From Apostichopus japonicus (lineage: Eukaryota; Echinodermata; Holothuroidea; Aspidochirotida; Stichopodidae): 64,000 nt of DNA. The notes beneath the pieces are model-generated. The model was not told where the DNA came from. It saw nothing but the letters and a program-made list of their open reading frames with translations, and did not search any database. A program made the position numbers and the translations under genes. Every line of letters starts with the position of its first letter. Position 1 is the stretch's first letter. This document shows, piece by piece, positions 49,701 through 64,000 of this stretch. The stretch spans positions 11,962,499 through 12,026,498 of the forward strand of contig NC_092565.1 in the NCBI RefSeq assembly GCF_037975245.1. The letters run 5' to 3'.

Positions 49701-52700
49701 CACATAAACAAGGTTAAGATCGTTGCATTTCATGACAGCCACTATTTAATTAAGCATGGACGTACACCATTGGTTTATGAGCTAAACAGAGATCGTCTAT
49801 TTAAACACAAACAACAACAACAACATCCAACAACGCTTCGCATAACTTCCCTAGATGACACATAACAACAAACAGTATATGCCTATAAGCTTAACCTGTA
49901 TTTTGCATATAAGGATCGGGGAGTATACTGGCTGTTATTGTCGGTTTAACCATTAACGGGTGGATGTGGGGTGGGGTTTGGTGGGGGTGGTGAGAAAATA
50001 CGGTTATACTTTGCGGAACAACGAGTTTGGTTTGTCTATAGAAAATAAATGTCATTTTTCGGGATTCTTAGCAAATCTACTAATTATTCCACAAAATGAG
50101 ATTACAATCGATAAACCTACCCTATCAGTTGTTTTCTTTAACCAAATGGCAGTATCAAGCATCTTGGTACTGCTTAAAATTTTTGGAGAATTGCGGCAAG
50201 TTTTCAAATGTCATTTTCTCTGAACTTGTATATCCATGCATGTACAATATTTGGTGACGTGTTGTTTTGTATTTTGCGGGTTAATTATCATTAACCACTG
50301 GACGATTCTAACGGTCCTAATTGGATGTCAACATATGGTCACTCATATACCGTGCAATATTGAGCATGAATAGCTCATCATGCAAGACCTCCAAAATTTT
50401 ATAAAGACAAAGTACTATTAAAAAGTTTTCATTCAGGCTTAACTAGTTTAGCTATTACCTACATTGAACTTATGAGATAGAATGACAAAGAACAAGTTAT
50501 CAAGATCAAAGCAAAACAAAATTGAAATGAAATGAAAATTTTTGAAGGAATAATGCAGACGTTTATATCTTATCTTAATTACAGATGCACAAAAAACGTA
50601 GAAAGACGATGACTATTGAAAGAACGGGTAACCGGAGGTGAGCAATTTTTTTACTGTCTCTTTCCCTTTCGAAATGTTACCCTATACATACAAAAACAAA
50701 TTGGTATTAATACACACACACACACACACGCATATATATATATATCAATGACGTATGTTGCATCTCCCTGTTTTCGCCCCTCTCTTAAAGTGTTTCCCCG
50801 GTAAAGATTAAACCGACTGGTATAAAAAGGATGAAAAAACAGTTGCCATAGATGGAATTGTTAATCAAGCAAGCGTGTCATGGTGAGCTGCAGACGACAC
50901 CTCCATTCAGGCTGTTCGAAGCTTCCGTCATTTTAAGTATCGCCGCGCACCTGAACCACAACACGGATTTTACAATATTAACAGATTTGACCCAACGAAT
51001 TTTTCGCGTGATCTAGATGACAGCTTAACGATCGTCCCCTAATCCATAATTCATTTCTGTTCCCCCTCTTATTTTTTGGAGGTATATATTTACGGGGCCA
51101 TTTTGCAATAATGTTGTGCATTACGAGCCGCACGCCGGGTACAAACACAAATAATTTGGTGATTAGCATGGTTTTTTTGTTTGTGTGTCATTGTGGGTGG
51201 TAGGGAGGGGTTTAAAACAACATTTGTGGGCTATCGTACAAAGAATGGTACCAAATCAAGCCGTGTATATATAGAAACATATATCAAATGTCAAAATTTA
51301 ACGCCTCACTTAAAACAACTTAGTCCTATTTTACTGCGTAAGCTATTTGGAAGAGGTGCGCGCACTTTTGTTCTTTCCTCTCTATCTGTCTGTCTCCCCC
51401 TCTCTCTATTTTGTGGAAAATTATTCATGACACCACTAAAGAATCTTTTACTGGACAATTTTAATTTATGAAATGGGATCAAATTAAAAGAATCATGATG
51501 CAGAGAACTTCAAGTTCAATCACGATAACAGCCTGAAAAAAAAATGCGCTTCATCTTCTAAGAATAACTTAAAGGACTAAATCCTCCAAATATAGGCCTA
51601 CTTTCCTTTTCGGGTTCCTTAAACCAGTTGGTAGCAATTTGATATTTGAGAAGCAATACCGACAGAATGTAAACAAACTCGATAATGGATAGTTAAGGTT
51701 GTGGATTGAGGGATTAAAGATTGTTGTAATATTACCAACACACATTAATGAAACGTACGGCCAATCTTTTAAAGACTCAACTTGAGTGCAGTGGACATGA
51801 TACAATTAGGGGGGGGGGGGGTGCGAAAGGGAAACGAACACTTTGCCCACGTAGTGGTTACCTTTTTACTGTATACCCAATGTGATTGGTTTTGCTTGTG
51901 GTGAAACAAATCCATCTAAAAATGTGATGAAATATTCGAATTCTGTTTGGTTTATATCAAAGAGATATCAAAATCACATATCATTTTGTCATTGTGAGAT
52001 GCCATGGTGGTTAAAATTAATAGTCCTACATTCCTGTCGTTTGCGTTTCATATTTTCAAAGTGAAAGTAGCCAATATATTTCTTACTTTTTTTCTTATTT
52101 TTTATGACTGGAGCAAATTTTGGTATTTGGCTTATATGTAATGCGGTGACTGCAACATCTTTTCGACAACATTTGCAATGCTAACTCTTCTAAAGAATAA
52201 AAAAGAAGGGAAAATGCTGGGAATGAACGATCAAGATTTGAAACTGAACCTACATATGTATAGTGGTTTTGTAGTGTCTTGCTAGTGACTTAAACACAAG
52301 CATAGACACGTCATATCATATTATATGTATCATATTATGTGTATTGTGCTTGTGTATGAAGCAATTTATTAAAAATAACGACATTTATTTGTAAGAGCTG
52401 GTCATCATAAAAGAAAATAGGTCGATAAGTTATTTGTATAGACGAATGGTGATGGGTTGGATCCTCCCATTCATTGGATTAGGCGATGTTTTTTTTTAAT
52501 ATAATGGAATATTCTTGACTCGACTTAGAGACTCCAGCACAAATCTTTTAATTTTTATATTTGCTCTTGTATATGTGATTAATGTGATTAATACCACTAT
52601 GCAAAGTGTCTGGGTGGCGTATTGTTAAGAACCGACTGAAATCTTTATTATGTGCTCATTAGTGATCACCTTAATGATAAATGTAGGAACGCATGATATA

Positions 52701-53222
52701 GATTGACTAATAATAACTTTATATTGAGTCAAACTCTGAAGGTTTGGTAAAACTATAATCAAACGGAAAGAAGAAGATACTATAATTAATGCAAGTGAAC
52801 AGTGGTTCTATTTAACTTCATTTTCTAATGAAATATTCTAGCTTCATTTCTGATAATTTCATTTGTCTTTTAAATCTGCAGGCGCTTTCATAACTTAAGT
52901 TGTCGTTAACCCTTTAAAACTAAGTCCATTAATAATTTGTTTCTCTCCAAATAAGTTTACAAGAAACACGCTATAGCCTTTACACTCGTTGATATACAAG
53001 TATATGCCAGTTTAAAACTAGTTGACTAGGTTTTAAAGAGAGGGCGCACTATACGCTCATCAATCAGTTCGCGATATATACATATACATGCTATTCCGTC
53101 ACCAGTCGGCGTTTACCTCAGCCCTGTTAACTGGTGACAAATTAGCGTTTTATACGGGGCAAATAAAAACAAATTGTCCTGCCGCTTGATCCCATGACTA
53201 CCGAAGAGATTGACGCGTGTTT

Positions 53223-53239
53223 ACACGGCCTGGCCGTGT
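53223..53239. repeat. GC-rich palindrome
   Basis: ACACGGCC-T-GGCCGTGT, arms of eight bases around one base, in a locally GC-richer patch (53150-53280) of otherwise AT-rich DNA. Confidence 0.8.
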
Positions 53240-54750
53240 CGCGATTCACCCAAACTATAAACAATTGCGGAAATAGCGCCAGAAAAACATCATTCATCTT
53301 TCATTTTATCGCCTGAAATGAACCTTAAATCACTGCTTGGTATTATTTTAACAACCCTCGGAAATTCAATGATGACATTATTACTACGTTAAAAGAAAGT
53401 CGCACACAGGCAGGGAGGAGGGTATTATAGGCTGTAAGTATATTGTGTCTACCGTAAGATTCCACGTTACTCAAACAAATAGATAAAATGAAAGATAGGC
53501 CTATACCCACGCCACGTAGAAGCAATCTACTGCCAGGACTTGTATACTTTTACGTGGAAACCTTTACCTGACAGATAATTAAATTGGCTGTCATAGATCA
53601 AAAAAACAATAATTTCTCTTTTCGTTTCATTTCGTTGTAAACACAATCCACTCTTCGTAGATCATATAAACGTATACATATAGGCTCAAATATGTATGCT
53701 ATGTTAGGCTATCTGCACGTTATTTTCCTCGCTTGTGGATTTTACAAATAGGACTAGTCTTCTTTTTTTTCCATAGTGATATTTATTTCCTCGGCATGGG
53801 TTTGTCACTAGAGAGGACTGTTTAGGGTTCTCCACACACACGATCATTTCATAACCGTTCATAATCAACATTAACTAGTTAAGATTCAGGAAAAGTTTTA
53901 CTTTTGTGTTCCTGTTTAATGCAAACACTCAAGAGTGGACATTTTGTGTAAGCCTCAAACAATTTTAAGGTATAAAAAGAAACATGACTTTTTTTTTTTT
54001 TTTAGAGAATGAACGAATTAGTTCTTGATTCTTTTGAAACTTTTAAACATGAAGAATAAGAGCGTTTCGTGTTAAATTACGATATGCAGTAACAACATGT
54101 ATACTTATATTCTATAAACGAACAGTATACGGCTTTCCCCCATATAAGGTTACTTCCATTTATAGGATGAACCCTCCACCAACCATACACACCTTTTCAG
54201 CAGGAGTATGACGTATGGTGCACACAACGACACAAGAAAAGGCGCCAAAATCGATATTTCTCAATTGATCATGCATCTGCCTACAGAGAATTTTTTTCGT
54301 CCAATCAGAATGGAGATTTTGTAATTGTTTAAGAAAGGCAAAGGACCTTACGACAGGACGGGTCACACATGTTTGCCGCCAGCTGTGTGGTATTATTGTT
54401 TCGATTGCGTAGAATTACAAGCACAACGAAATAATATGACAAAAATTATTATTTCTTAATTTAGGTTGAACGTTAACCGTGAGCTGGATAGTAATGATGC
54501 ACTTCATTGGATATTATTGGTAAACCATTAACGAGCCATTTATTGATGACGCCTTTATTTACGAATTTAATAAAAATTATGCATGGAAGCAGTCATTGAC
54601 TTGACAGTTATTTGAAATTGCTACATTTTCAAAATTTTGTTCCATCATGAACAAAACAGAAAAAAATGTAAAATAGTCAATATTTGATTGAAAGTTTTTT
54701 ATCATTTGACTTGAAGATATTACATACACGACCATCTGCAGTATCGAGGA

Positions 54751-59264
<4,514 letters not shown>

Positions 59265-59359
<95 letters not shown>

Positions 59360-59360
59360 A
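59265..59360. repeat. (TA)n(TG)n microsatellite
   Basis: About 37 TA units followed by about 10 TG units. Confidence 0.98.
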
Positions 59361-60026
59361 TAGACTTATTAATATTAATATATATATATAATATTTGTTT
59401 TGGACAACATTCCAACTGCTGTAAGGTTGCATCCTGATATCAGTTACGGTACGGTAAGTAGTTTTACTGGGTCTGCCAGAAATCCCTGCATGTCCACTGT
59501 ATTATAGGACAATTATTATTCAACTTATTCCCGCGTTAGTTTGACTGTATAGTTTGAAAACATTTGTTTCTTACTTTCTTTCTTTCAATAATGCGTGCCT
59601 TGAATTGGGTTACATGAGACTATGAGACGATTTGAAATATATTGCTCATTAATAAAACAGTTTCCAAAACTACCCAATAAACCATAGAACACATTTTGAA
59701 TGTCTAAACTTATACATGAAATCTACCATCGACCTAAACAGCTGTTTTGCAGATGGTCATCTTTCGATTTATGTAAATTAAAACATTTTCTTAGTTTTTC
59801 TTCCAAAAGATATCGTCTGCATCAGACCAAGAAAATGAATTCAAATCGTTTAGAGAAAACAAAGTGTGGTGCCTTGCCTTTGAAGAAAATGTTTTATTCG
59901 TATTTAAATTACTTTTATGAATCAAAACTGACATTCTCAATTTAAGTCTAGCAATATTCCTGCTTTTATTTACGGCGTCATCATCACGTGACTGTGGTAA
60001 GAAACTATTGGATAAAGTTTCTAGCG

Positions 60027-60167
<141 letters not shown>

Positions 60168-60958
60168 TGATTTAGACTACATATCATTCCTTACGAGCAA
60201 TATACAGTCACGTACCGGTCGGTTCGATATTGATGTGGAAAATGGCATCGGTTATTACTTCGCAATATTATTTGCATAAATAATTTAAAGGGTAGATTTT
60301 CAAAATGTGTTTAATAAAGAACACACAAACGAAATTCTTCAATTATTAGCACCATTTACATTTCTCACTTTCCGTAAATGGTAAGAGGCAAACCAAATAG
60401 TCTTTGAATCACTCGTTTAAGCCAATATGAAAAACTTATTACCTTTAAAGGGATAGCTTGGTAGCATAAAAGAGTCGTTTGAAATATCAATATCTACTGA
60501 CTGCTTCATCAATATATAGATGAAAAAAATCCAGTCGTCAAATCCTTTGTTACGACGATTTCTCTTGGCTTCAATTCTTATTTTTGCGATCGTATCTTGC
60601 AGCAGCATATAGTAGACTGTTAATGATTTCATCACGGCAGATTTAAAAGTTACATAAAAAAGAAAAAAGAAATTATTATAGGCTAGACATACGGTTATAA
60701 GTACAATATTTCCAGTTAATTTTCAAACAGGAATTTAACTTTACATTTTGTATTTCTTTTTAAAATATTGTTCATGTTGCGCAATTGTTCATATTCTCTA
60801 AACGTTGACAGGTATTCTCTTCATGTTTTTTGTTGACCCTGTGTACTGAACTTACTCGGATCAACAAAGTTCAGGTAAAGATTTCCTTGAAAGGCAAACT
60901 TCTTTTTTCCGTATATAAACGCAGTGTCATAATCAGACACCCCTTCGAGGGGCGGGGG

Positions 60959-60961
<3 letters not shown>

Positions 60962-61012
<51 letters not shown>
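60962..61012. repeat. (TA)n microsatellite next to tRNA-like unit
   Basis: About 25 TA units, lying 50 bases beyond the 3' end of the minus-strand tRNA-like unit; it could be the tail of a tRNA-derived SINE. Confidence 0.97.
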
Positions 61013-61015
<3 letters not shown>

Positions 61016-61061
61016 GAAAACGTAATGAGAAGGAAAATCCAGAACAGTGAAAAAAACTTCC

Positions 61062-61134
61062 CGCCTCCACCGGGACTCGAACCCGGGCCTCCCGCTTTGT
61101 ACGCGGACACCCTAACCAACTAGGCCATGGACGC
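61062..61134 (-). tRNA. tRNA-like Pol III unit (anticodon loop reads ACA); tRNA or tRNA-derived SINE
   Basis: The 73 bases fold as a cloverleaf. The acceptor GCGTCCA/TGGAGGC has one G-G mismatch. The anticodon stem TCCGC/GCGGG encloses loop GTACAAA, and the T arm is CCGGG-TTCGAGT-CCCGG. A box TGGCCTAGTTGG and B box GGTTCGAGTCC match the Pol III consensus fully. Seven T residues (61056-61050) follow within ten bases as a terminator. The loop gives anticodon ACA (Cys codon UGU), which working eukaryotic tRNAs hardly use, and base 32 is G. A SINE head or pseudogene is therefore as likely as a decoding tRNA. Confidence 0.6.
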
Positions 61135-61359
61135 TGACTGTATGTCCAGAGGTTCGAAACCGGTAAGGAAGGTCGTAATTTTACTGTAGGCGCCTGACAC
61201 CTGCATCGAACAATACCAGTTCCGTCCCTGGTGACATATTTTGCCTTACTCTAGAGATCAAACATGATGCTAACCAACTCGAAAATCATTTGTGATTCCT
61301 AAAGCCGGATCTCGAAAGAGATACCTTGAACAGACTTTATGTTAATGGAATATATGCTT

Positions 61360-61890
61360 AGACATCAATATACCTATATGTACATGAATATATGTGCATA
61401 CAGGCATCCACATAAACATGCACGTATGTGCATATAGCTTATTAGGTCATCAAGTATACCTTTATGTGCGTAAATATGTGTGCATATCCATATAGGCATC
61501 AAAATCACTTTATGTGTATGAATATAATGTGCATGCATTTGTACATGAAAATATGTACAAATATGAACATAGTAACCAATGAAGCTATATGTGCATACAT
61601 ACATATATAGTCCCCGATAGAAATATGTGTGTATGTTTATACAGTCATCAATACACCTTTTTATAAAATGAATATATATGTATGAACATAGTATACCAAT
61701 GAAGCTATATGTGCATACATACATATATAGTCCCCGATAGAAATATATGTGTATGTATTTACAGTCATAAATACACCTTTTTACAAAATGAATATATGTG
61801 TACGAACCCAACTATATGTGTATGTACCCAAATGAAGCTATATGTGCATACATACTGTCCCCAATATACCTATATATGTGCACGCGTGTA
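61360..61890. repeat. Degenerate tandem repeat with 120-bp period
   Basis: AAGCTATATGTGCATACATA followed by CATATATAGTCCCCGATAG recurs at about 61580 and 61700 with a period of 120 bases. Weaker copies lie on both sides (to about 61360 and 61890). It opens a 145-codon frame on the minus strand with repeated MYVCTYSFIG; not a gene. Confidence 0.85.
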
Positions 61891-63221
61891 CAATGATTTA
61901 AAAAAATCATTTGACATCCTCCACACAAAAACGAAACAAGAATACAGCATTTATACCTCAAAATAATATTTCATAGTCTTTGTTTTTGTTTTATTTAAAA
62001 TAAGTTCATGAGACATTTCTGTTTAAAGAGACATTTGTTTTATAGTCTACTGTGTTGATTTCTCTACACAAAACCTGCGAAACGTACTGTACTGAAAAAT
62101 AACTCTCCGCAATATGTATACGTGTGCTTTGCGCGTGCGTTCGATACCGGTATACTATGTCGATAATTTGTACAATCCAAATTAAGGACCATTTGTTCAT
62201 TCCCACTAAAGGTCACGTTTTCGTCTACTGTAGATTATGATTTATAAACGATGTTTATCCAGACAGGTTATAGGCTCATGTCTCATATGTTCTTATACGA
62301 TGTACGTATGTATATCTTACAGATATTGTAATATCTAATATTAACAGCAAAAAGTCGGTTAGGATTGTCTGCCGTTCAAATGACTGTTCATATATATTCT
62401 GCATGGGTTACTAATTGGGGTTTTATTGACCTATTTTGGGGGTTTCAACAGGTTACCACCACTTTAAATGAAGGGACTAAATTGGTGAGTTCTCCATACC
62501 TCGCTTCCGATTGTTCTTCCTTCCTGTGCGCAATTCTCGATAATAGCCTTCTCTCAAAATTGCCTACCAATTGATTCTGGTTACCACGAAGTGATCTTGA
62601 AATCAAACAGGCCGCTTCAAAAAACCAATATCCGTCTCAGTAAACGTGGCTCTCTTTAGCTTCTTCAGTCCCAACCGGAAACCTTCTCGCTTACGTCTGC
62701 GGGCGATTTTGGGCTCATTTCGTCTTATTTTGACGGAAAATGAGCCAACAATTGGCTTGTTATTTAAGGGGACATATAATACTCCCGCCACATTTTGAAG
62801 GAAGTTCTTACGAACAATTTTCTGCGGTTGTTGAGAGGTAATTACTGATAATTCTTCCTCGCCTCGTCGCCTTACCAAAGAGGAACCTAGCAAGATTAAA
62901 TCCGAGGGAGTCTTTTAATAAAACGTCGACTTCATTTTCAGATCTGAGCGTTAAAATCGCGATAGACTAGTTTTCATTTTGGAGAAGTTAATGTGATCTA
63001 AATTGACAATTTAACAAAATTTGGAATGCATTTTCTTTCAGTTAATCTGACTATGTGAGTTGGTTTGCTGATGAAGATTACATTGCTGCTGTCGAAGAGA
63101 GTAATAAAATGGTTCTGACTATCTACCTAAGATGAGCTATATATCTTGTTATCCAATCAAAGAGATTTGCCATCTCTATACTCATGAATATTCATTTGGT
63201 TAACCTCGTGGATATTTTAAC
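61891..63221. other. Intergenic DNA
   Basis: 1.3 kb with no recognised gene. The minus-strand frame at 62603-62893 is Lys/Arg-rich and of higher GC but begins with TTG and shows no domain I know. Confidence 0.6.
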
Positions 63222-63272
63222 ATATATATATATGTATATGTTTGTGTGTGTGTGTACATATATTACGTTTTC

Positions 63273-63349
<77 letters not shown>

Positions 63350-63381
63350 TATATACATATATATAAATATATATATATATA
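63222..63381. repeat. (TA)n microsatellite
   Basis: Interrupted TA array with a short TG block at 63241-63254. Confidence 0.97.
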
Positions 63382-63454
63382 ATGTTGTGTGAAACTAATA
63401 CAGAAATGGGACATGCACAGTGTAAACTAATGGCTTGAATAAATTGAAACTAGT

Positions 63455-63661
63455 CGATATTATTATTTATTGTTATTGTTGTTGTTATTTTTATTTTTTT
63501 TAGGGCGGCGTTTTATTTGTTGTTGTTGTATATTTTGTAACGTATCTGTTTAAGCTTGCTTATTTTGATTGACCCGACTGGTTGGCTTTTTCCTTGTTAA
63601 GCGCTTTTGAATGTTTTGTACAAAATTAGCGCTATATAAATGCATATATTATTAATATTAT
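63455..63661 (+). mobile_element. LINE/SINE-type 3' tail
   Basis: ATTGTTGTTGTTATTTTT-type stretches, then TTGATTGACCCGACTG, TTAAGCGCTTTTGAATG and AGCGCTATATAAATGC with an ATT-rich end. The pair AAGCGCTTT...GCGCTATATAAATGCAT plus ATT repeats is the common 3' end of CR1/L2-group LINEs and their SINE partners. No reverse transcriptase frame upstream. Confidence 0.55.
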
Positions 63662-63843
63662 ATTCGCTTCTCGGCCTTTAGGCTAAGATCATGTGTAGTA
63701 TCTGTTCCATTTCTAGGGGGATGGTTATGCACACCTGACGATGATCACACAGTCACAGTCCCGATGCAAGGGGACTGTGGATGAGAGCGGATCAGTCGTT
63801 CGGTAGTTTGGTTTTCGTGCCCAGGTTCTCTCCTGGGCGACTT
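63662..63843 (+). ncRNA. U2 snRNA-headed sequence with two strong 3' hairpins (pseudogene, variant snRNA or snRNA-headed SINE)
   Basis: The first 46 bases follow the U2 snRNA 5' end closely: CGCTTCTCGGCCTTTAGGCT then AAGATCATGTGTAGTATCTG and TTC, with about three differences. The branch-site recognition GTAGTA is intact. After 63707 it no longer resembles U2. Instead it has a perfect 9-bp hairpin CACAGTCCC/GGGACTGTG (63754-63779), a T-rich single strand GTAGTTTGGTTTTCG that is Sm-site-like but not consensus, and a perfect 7-bp hairpin GCCCAGG/CCTGGGC (63819-63838) followed by GACTTTTTCTT. The length of about 180 is near that of U2. Confidence 0.5.
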
Positions 63844-64000
63844 TTTCTTAAAACGTATATTTCTGCCAAAACGCGTCTCATTTCAACCAAATGTATACAT
63901 ATATAGTTTTCACGTATATTTCCTTGACATAACTGTTTTGAATTTTTACTCCTTTTACCTTTAATTTTATCTATTTCATAACCGGCCTCATATAATTTAT

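Noticed and set aside
61374-61811. 145-codon minus-strand frame with MYVCTYSFIG repeats
   Set aside because: Product of the 120-bp-period tandem repeat; Tyr/Ile/His composition reflects ATA/TGTA words.
62603-62893. 96-codon minus-strand Lys/Arg-rich frame
   Set aside because: Begins with TTG rather than ATG, no recognised domain and no clear splice sites; kept only as a weak possibility of an exon.

Overview
The window is nuclear DNA of an animal. Introns have GT-AG borders, intergenic DNA is long and AT-rich, (TA)n and (GAT)n microsatellites are abundant, and there are CR1-like LINE relics and hAT-like DNA transposon relics. Two protein-coding genes can be reconstructed to the base from splice sites, reading phase and family knowledge. 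Both look like invertebrate orthologues of vertebrate genes. An invertebrate deuterostome, possibly an echinoderm such as a sea cucumber, is my inference and is not proven by the sequence.

Left part (1-11617, + strand): TRNT1, the mitochondrial/cytosolic tRNA CCA-adding enzyme. Six coding exons (394-672, 1159-1426, 2377-2503, 2820-3013, 3916-4157, 11351-11617) join in phase into 458 residues with no internal stop. Intron 2 holds a 27-bp minisatellite whose unit carries the same nine bases as the 5' end of U1 snRNA. Intron 5 (7.2 kb) holds a degenerate tandem array that looks built from the end of exon 5 plus its splice donor. A truncated LINE with a 27-bp target duplication interrupts that array.

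Middle (11618-27311): 15.7 kb with no gene I can support. It holds microsatellites, one small MITE-like element and one LINE 3' fragment that runs straight into a 0.5-kb (GAT)n array. TRNT1 and the next gene are tail to tail.

EMX gene (27312-35915, - strand): an empty-spiracles/EMX homeobox gene with three coding exons (35915-35099, 29122-28941, 27476-27312), 387 residues. It has an N-terminal FSIESLV motif, a YPWL hexapeptide and a homeodomain split by an intron between homeodomain positions 44 and 45. It should be a developmental transcription factor acting in the nucleus.

Right part (35916-64000): 28 kb upstream of EMX with no convincing gene. It holds a roughly 2-kb hAT-like element with matching ends and a TATAA duplication (44311-46267), a cluster of TGACGTCA (CRE) sites at 46.6-48.8 kb, many (TA)n arrays, a tRNA-like Pol III unit on the minus strand (61062-61134), a 120-bp-period tandem repeat, and a U2-snRNA-headed sequence next to a LINE-type 3' tail at the right edge (63540-63845). 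Three separate features here resemble parts of the splicing machinery or its sites: the U1-like minisatellite, the exon-end/donor array and the U2-headed element. They are the observations most worth following.
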